From an uncultured Draconibacterium sp. (lineage in GTDB: Bacteria; Bacteroidota; Bacteroidia; Bacteroidales; Prolixibacteraceae): a stretch of DNA of 64,000 nucleotides. A program made the position numbers and the translations under genes. This document shows, in pieces, positions 59,788-64,000 of the stretch (its first letter is position 1; every line of letters starts with the position of its first letter). Below the pieces are notes generated by a model that saw only the letters and a program-made list of their open reading frames with translations, made no database searches and was not told the origin of the DNA. Location: the NCBI RefSeq assembly GCF_963676735.1, contig NZ_OY781464.1, positions 2,141,001 to 2,205,000 on the forward strand, given 5' to 3'.

Positions 59788-60222
59788 TTAGCTCTTTCCG
59801 TATACCGTTTGGTCGTCCAGTATTTTCACTCCTTGTTTGCTGAGTTTATCAATCGATTCCTGGTAGTCTTCTATATTCAGAATTAAAATTGCGGTTTGGG
59901 TTTCCTGAATAATCCGGCCAACGGCATTGTTAAAATTTACACCGGCCTGCGCCACCTGCATAAGCAGGTCATCAAGTCCTCCGGCTTCATCGCGCATTTC
60001 GAGTGCAATTACCGGGCGCAAGGCAACTGAAATGCCTTTTGCTGATAATTTCTCGAATGCTTTTTGCGGTTCGTTAACAATCAGGTTTAAAATACCCCAG
60101 CCATTAGCGGTATCATTTATCGCCATCGATCGGATGTTAATCTGGGCTTCTTTCAGCACATGTGTAATCCGTTCGAAATGACCGATTTTATTCTCCAGAA
60201 ATATTGATACTTCGTAAGCCAT
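59788..60222 (-). CDS. Tandem ACT-domain protein
   Basis: A 144-residue protein with two ACT repeats (AYEVSIFLENKIGHFERITH; LEMRDEAGGLDDLLMQVAQA) and the ending KILDDQTVYGK. It matches the ACT protein at 55864 closely. It follows PaaK2 by 39 bases and precedes the accessory protein by 28, so it is part of one transcript. Likely a ligand-responsive regulator or chaperone of PaaK activity; inference. Confidence 0.86.
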   Translation of the reverse strand: MAYEVSIFLENKIGHFERITHVLKEAQINIRSMAINDTANGWGILNLIVNEPQKAFEKLSAKGISVALRPVIALEMRDEAGGLDDLLMQVAQAGVNFNNAVGRIIQETQTAILILNIEDYQESIDKLSKQGVKILDDQTVYGKS

Positions 60223-60261
60223 AGTTTTAAGTTTAAGTTTTAATTTCCTGCAGTAGCACAG

Positions 60262-61578
60262 TTAGTTAAGCCCGTTTTTTCGGTTGTCTGTAACCCGAAT
60301 GGCTTTTCCTTCTGATTTTGGAATAGAGCCCGCCTCAACAAGCTTAACAATAGGCTTCGCCAACACTTCGTCGCGTATCTGGTGCGTTATGGTTTTGCTC
60401 AGCTTATCAAGCCGCCTGATGTCTCCCTGAAACCAATCGTTTCGTACCTCCACTTCAACAACCATTTCATCAACACCATTCATGGTTTCCAGTGTAATCA
60501 TGTAATCCGAACCCACTTCCGGGATTTTCATCAACACCCCTTCAATTTGCATAGGAAAAACATTACATCCTTTAATAATAAACATGTCATCGGTACGGCC
60601 AGTAATCCGGTCTATTCGGCGGTGAGTTCTGCCACATTCGCATTCGCCCGGCAGAATTCGGGTAATGTCGCGGGTACGGTAGCGGATAAGCGGCATGGCC
60701 TGACGGTCGAGCGTTGTCATTACCAACTCTCCGTATTCGCCATCGGGCACTGCCTGCAGTGTATCGGGATTTACAATTTCAACTACATAGGCATCTTCCC
60801 AGATGTGCAGACCATTTTGGTAGGTACACTCAAAGGCTACACCCGGGCCATTCATTTCCGACAAACCAAATGAGTTATAGGCTTTTACCCCAAACATCTC
60901 TTCAATTCGTTTGCGTTGTCCATCGGTATGTGGTTCGGCGCCAATTACCAGGGTTTTAAGCTGGGTATCTTTTTTAGGATCCAGTCCTTCAGCCTCAAAA
61001 ACTTCGTACAAACGCCCCAGGTAACTGGGTATGGCATGAGCCGCCGTAGTACCATAATCGCGCATAAGTTTTATCTGGCGCAAACTGTTACCAGCACCTG
61101 CCGGAATACTTAAAGCCCCCAGGGTTTCAATTCCGTACTGAAAGCCCAGGCCTCCAGTAAACAGGCCATACCCACAAATATTCTGAAAAACATCGGTATC
61201 GCGCACACCGGCGCAAAACAGCGAGCGTGCCATTAGGTTTGCCCACGAATTTAAATCGTGCCGGTTATGAAAAATTACAGTCGGATTTCCGGTGGTACCG
61301 CTTGAACTGTGCAGGCGGATAATATCCTTTTTCGGTAGGGTTAAAAAACCATACGGAAAATGATTGCGTAAATCCTGTTTGGTTGTAAATGGCAATTCTG
61401 CAATCTGGGCAATATCTGTTATTGCCCCGGGCTGAATATTTTTTTTACCAAAAAGCTTGCTGTAAAAGGATGAACGGCTTGCATTTGTAATTGTGGCATT
61501 TAACCGTTCAACCTGTAGTTTTTGCAGGTCTTTCTTCCCCAGCGTCTCAAACTCCTCCTGCCAAAAATGTTTCGTCAT
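60262..61578 (-). CDS. paaK: Phenylacetate-CoA ligase family enzyme (PaaK2)
   Basis: A 438-residue adenylate-forming ligase, paralog of PaaK1. P-loop HSSSGTTGNPTVIFHN; other blocks SSFYSKLFGKKN, LPFTTKQDLRNHFPYGFL, SFGLSEMNGPGV, RYRTRDITRIL and GRTDDMFIIKGCNVFPMQIE. The catalytic C-terminal lysine region is KSEGKAIRVTDNR. Probably activates an aryl or related acid to its CoA thioester. It starts 3 bases after the porin stop and is followed by ACT, the accessory protein and SSS2. The two PaaK copies differ widely outside motifs, so substrate ranges may differ. Confidence 0.9.
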   Translation of the reverse strand: MTKHFWQEEFETLGKKDLQKLQVERLNATITNASRSSFYSKLFGKKNIQPGAITDIAQIAELPFTTKQDLRNHFPYGFLTLPKKDIIRLHSSSGTTGNPTVIFHNRHDLNSWANLMARSLFCAGVRDTDVFQNICGYGLFTGGLGFQYGIETLGALSIPAGAGNSLRQIKLMRDYGTTAAHAIPSYLGRLYEVFEAEGLDPKKDTQLKTLVIGAEPHTDGQRKRIEEMFGVKAYNSFGLSEMNGPGVAFECTYQNGLHIWEDAYVVEIVNPDTLQAVPDGEYGELVMTTLDRQAMPLIRYRTRDITRILPGECECGRTHRRIDRITGRTDDMFIIKGCNVFPMQIEGVLMKIPEVGSDYMITLETMNGVDEMVVEVEVRNDWFQGDIRRLDKLSKTITHQIRDEVLAKPIVKLVEAGSIPKSEGKAIRVTDNRKNGLN

Positions 61579-61581
61579 TGC

Positions 61582-62871
61582 CTAAAAGTTATAGGTCAGC
61601 ATTAACAAAATACGATGATTGGTTGCTGTTACCGTATCATCATAAAGACCATCGGAGAAATCAAAAGTGCCTGTACCGTAATCCGCCGAATCGATTTCAT
61701 ATTCAGCTACAAAACGCAGGTTTTTATAGTTGTAGGCAAAGTACGGAGCCACACGATATACTTGTTTCATGGTAGGCATAAGTCCTTTTGTTTGGGCAGC
61801 TCCATCAAAATTATGAAGTGCATCTTTTGTTCCGAAATTGTTGGTCATTCCGGCAAAAAAGCCAAGCTGGTGTTTAGTTCCGTATACTACATTTACCAGA
61901 GTTGATGAAGTGGTATAATTGGTGTAGGTCATGGCTCCGGTAGCTGCATCGTATGATTTTACGCCATAGCCACCAATCATAAGCATATTGGTAAGGTTCT
62001 GCCCCACCAACTCTTTCAATAAAAAGAACCATTTGTCTTTTCGGTAACCAATGTACGACATCACCGCATAACTTGTATTCAGCTCATCGCTTTTATATTT
62101 ACCGGCTGTTCCTTCGGTAACATCAATAGGCTTAATGGCATTAAACTGCCCGGCAAGTCCAAGGCTCATTCCATCATGATTAAAATATAATCCGGCAACC
62201 AGTTCGGGTATTCCGGCATTACGTTTTGCCAGGTTTTTATCGTTGGTGTCATCCACTTTATAAAATCCGGGCGATGTATATTGCTGCTCGTAAAGGGCCG
62301 TAAGCGAAAGTGTGGTTTTCGCTCCTAATTTGTAATCAAAATCAATTTGTGGCGAACGGTTAAAAGGATTGTACGGGCTACCGGTATTTAAACCACCCAC
62401 CTGTGGAAAAAATGCGCCACTGCCATTCCACAGCGGGTGCCAGGTTTGCCCCACAAGCAGCGATGATTTTTCCCAATCGAATTTTACATAGGCTTTTCTC
62501 AAACGAAGTACTTCTGGGTATTCAGCAACAATCCCCGCAAAATCAGTTTCGAAATTGGCAGAGGTTTTTGCGCCCAGAATTTCAGGACCCGAAATATTAA
62601 AACCAAAACGCGTGGCCATGGCCGTGTAACCATGAATACCCTGTTTGTTAAGGTGTTCACCATCGGCATCAAGGCCTTTGTACAAGGGGAACAGGTAAAA
62701 ATTATCCTGGGCGGCATTTAGTCCTTTGTACGTATCGTAGTAATACTCGCTACGGATAAAACCGTAGAGCTGAATTGACGATTTTTTAGCTGAAACTTTG
62801 TTGTTTTCCTGTGCTGTTCCGAAGATGGAAAGGGAACACAGTACTAAAATTAATGACAAATATTTTTTCAT
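61582..62871 (-). CDS. Outer-membrane porin-like protein
   Basis: A 429-residue secreted protein with a signal peptide (KKYLSLILVLCSLSIFGTA before QENNKV). It reads as an outer-membrane beta-barrel: QLYGFIRSEYYYDTYKG, many alternating strands, and the final strand ends in YNF (HRILLMLTYNF), an outer-membrane insertion signal. It resembles DcaP/OprD-like porins in plan. As the first gene of the PaaK2-ACT-symporter transcript, it probably admits the acid taken up by the symporters. Confidence 0.8.
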   Translation of the reverse strand: MKKYLSLILVLCSLSIFGTAQENNKVSAKKSSIQLYGFIRSEYYYDTYKGLNAAQDNFYLFPLYKGLDADGEHLNKQGIHGYTAMATRFGFNISGPEILGAKTSANFETDFAGIVAEYPEVLRLRKAYVKFDWEKSSLLVGQTWHPLWNGSGAFFPQVGGLNTGSPYNPFNRSPQIDFDYKLGAKTTLSLTALYEQQYTSPGFYKVDDTNDKNLAKRNAGIPELVAGLYFNHDGMSLGLAGQFNAIKPIDVTEGTAGKYKSDELNTSYAVMSYIGYRKDKWFFLLKELVGQNLTNMLMIGGYGVKSYDAATGAMTYTNYTTSSTLVNVVYGTKHQLGFFAGMTNNFGTKDALHNFDGAAQTKGLMPTMKQVYRVAPYFAYNYKNLRFVAEYEIDSADYGTGTFDFSDGLYDDTVTATNHRILLMLTYNF

Positions 62872-63219
62872 TGCGGAAATGATTAGTTGTTTTTTGTTGA
62901 TTGAATATAATGATTACCCCGAAGTTCCGTATTAAGCCTTCGGGTACAAACAGAAGTAATCTAATAAGAAATAATATGTTGCTGTCTTAAACACAAGCAT
63001 CAAAAATAACAATTTTGCAGGTGCACCCAAGAATGCAGTTACAATTTGCCCGAAAAACAAGCTTATTTATTTTGATTTCAAACTATACATAAATCCGGTT
63101 TCGCGATTCATCAAATTATTGAATAAACAATTCACCGAATTTTATGCAGTTGAGTAGGAGTGCTATGGCAGTAAAATACAACAAGTACATTGTTTGTGCG
63201 CCTGTCAATCTATTGCTTT
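62872..63219. other. Promoter and leader region of the porin operon
   Basis: A 348-base region without a gene. It contains the porin promoter (63001-63030) and an unusually long leader of about 120 bases with a hairpin: arms ACCCCGAAG (62916-62924) and CTTCGGGT (62938-62945), one bulged base. The rest, 63031-63219, is AT-rich with no ORF that I can support. Confidence 0.55.
63001..63030 (-). promoter_or_regulatory. Consensus Bacteroidota promoter of the porin operon
   Basis: On the minus strand TTG (63030-63028), a 19-base spacer, then TATTTTTG (63008-63001). Both boxes and the spacing match the TTG-N19-TAnnTTTG consensus exactly. It is the best promoter in the window. Confidence 0.75.
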
Positions 63220-63505
63220 TCAATTACTAACTTTCGAGGGATTTAATTGTTCAGGCACAGGAGCCGCGGTGAGTTTGCGCCAGTTATCGAGCATGATTGT
63301 TAACTCCTGCACTTTGTCCGGATTATGGCTGGCAAGGTTATTTTTTTCGCCAACATCATTTTTCAGGTTATACAATTCAATATCATTATTCTCGAAATAT
63401 TGAATGAGTTTCCATTCGCCCAAACGAATTGCCGAGCCCGGCCGGGTTCTGAAAAGTGGATCTTGTGTGGTGGTGTCGTTTTTTACAAAAGCTTCCAGGC
63501 AGATA
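63220..63505 (-). pseudogene. C-terminal remnant of a sulfatase
   Basis: The frame ending at 63220 carries a sulfatase C-terminus: LEAFVKND, then FRTRPGSAIRLGEWKLIQYF, ENNDIELYNLKND and GEKNNLASHNPDKVQELT. In intact sulfatases this follows about 350-400 residues of catalytic domain with the formylglycine Cys/Ser motif, none of which is present. The reading frame joins a different frame of a glycosidase fragment near 63505. It is therefore a truncated, joined remnant. Alternative explanation: assembly error. Confidence 0.75.
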
Positions 63506-64000
63506 GGAAACGGACAGAAACAGGTCGTCGCACCAGGTTCCCAATCGGTGCTGTTCATCGCTGGCAACCAAGCAGTATTTACCATCGAGTTTTATAATGT
63601 GCGCACCGGAAGTGCCCACTTTATCCAGAACCGGGTACTCGCCCCATCCCTTTGGGGAGTAAATTTCAGGAATAACCTGGCGCGGACTTTCAGCCAATTC
63701 TTTTAAATCTTCTGATAACCGGGCAATTATGCCTCCGTTCCAACTCAGGAATACTTTGCCCAGCTCTTGCCAATCTTTTAAATCTTTCGATTTCCACAGG
63801 TAAATACCATCGTTTTCGAAATGGTTATTTTGTTCGCAATGGTTCCTGCTAAAAAGTACCAACCATTTGGAGCCACACAAACATGTGGATGCGTTAAACC
63901 TTCAACTAAAGGTAAAATTGGTTTTCATCGTAATCGGGATGTACTAAAAACTGGGCAGTAGACGCACAATTTAACCCCAAATCAAGAATGAAGATAAAGA
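63506..64000 (-). pseudogene. Frameshifted remnant of a GH43-like glycosidase, cut by window edge
   Basis: Three different minus-strand frames hold consecutive parts of one glycosidase-like protein. Frame one: FLVHPDYDENQ (before about 63921). Frame two: LVEGLTHPHVCVAPNGWYF (about 63840-63905). Frame three: NNHFENDGIYLWKSKDLKDW and later SGAHIIKLDGKYCLVASDE and CDDLFLSVS (about 63506-63838). These recall a five-bladed beta-propeller glycosidase of the GH43 type. At least two frameshifts and the fusion to a sulfatase tail show decay. The 5' part lies beyond the window. Assembly error cannot be excluded. Confidence 0.7.

Noticed and set aside
60382..60873. 163-residue plus-strand open frame opposite PaaK2
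   Set aside because: Antisense shadow of a gene with clear motifs; no family features of its own.
54501..61578. A complete phenylacetate degradation (paaABCDE) locus
   Set aside because: Only the CoA ligases, ACT proteins and transporters are present; no ring epoxidase or beta-oxidation genes.
1..64000. tRNA or rRNA genes, CRISPR arrays, insertion sequences, phage genes
   Set aside because: None noticed on reading; not excluded by a dedicated search.

Overview
The window looks like a chromosome segment from a free-living member of the Bacteroidota, probably of the Marinilabiliales/Prolixibacteraceae type. This is inference. The grounds are a secreted protein ending in a type IX secretion (T9SS) sorting domain, several TAnnTTTG-type promoter elements, almost no Shine-Dalgarno sites, REC-first histidine kinases and PaaK/ACT gene pairs. 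I saw no rRNA, tRNA, CRISPR array or insertion sequence.

Region 1 (1-14.3 kb) is signalling. A plus-strand operon (341-6529) encodes a SpoIIAA-like protein, the stressosome set RsbR-RsbS-RsbT, an RsbT-like ATPase fused to a SpoIIE/RsbX-type phosphatase, a hybrid histidine kinase that begins with a third RsbT-like ATPase, and a REC-HisKA-HATPase kinase. No sigma factor or anti-sigma partner is present, so the stressosome appears to be wired into two-component signalling. A perfect bidirectional terminator separates it from a convergent H-NOX/hybrid-kinase pair, a probable nitric oxide sensor. Then come ugd-uxs (UDP-glucose to UDP-glucuronate to UDP-xylose) and a second REC-first kinase.

Region 2 (14.3-33.2 kb) is a 14-gene minus-strand exopolysaccharide operon of Wzx/Wzy type. 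It starts with a CheY-like receiver and a phosphoglycosyl transferase carrying a degenerate receiver. A short TolC-like protein, a Wzc-like copolymerase ending in a SPOR domain, the flippase, a nitroreductase-like protein, a pyruvyl transferase, the polymerase, five glycosyltransferases and an acetyltransferase follow. A T9SS-exported beta-helix protein lies just downstream. No Wza-type exporter is visible.

Region 3 (33.3-53.9 kb) is mostly housekeeping: YdcF-like protein, topB, a thioredoxin-like protein, ligA, dapA, an AddA-like helicase-nuclease, a Rieske protein, a GH29 fucosidase, a cupin, YjbQ, YccF, DUF432-MscS, a Crp/Fnr regulator, an aminotransferase, flavodoxin and pheA. An intergenic patch at 36.4-36.7 kb holds repeat-like filler.

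Region 4 (54-62.9 kb) is a minus-strand block for uptake and CoA activation of probably aromatic or aryl acids: porin, PaaK, ACT, a small membrane accessory protein, a sodium symporter, then a second symporter, ACT, PaaK and ACT. The order is mirror-like and includes two close symporter paralogs. The right edge (63.2-64 kb) is a decayed GH43-like/sulfatase remnant.

All calls come from reading the sequence and from family knowledge; no database search was run.
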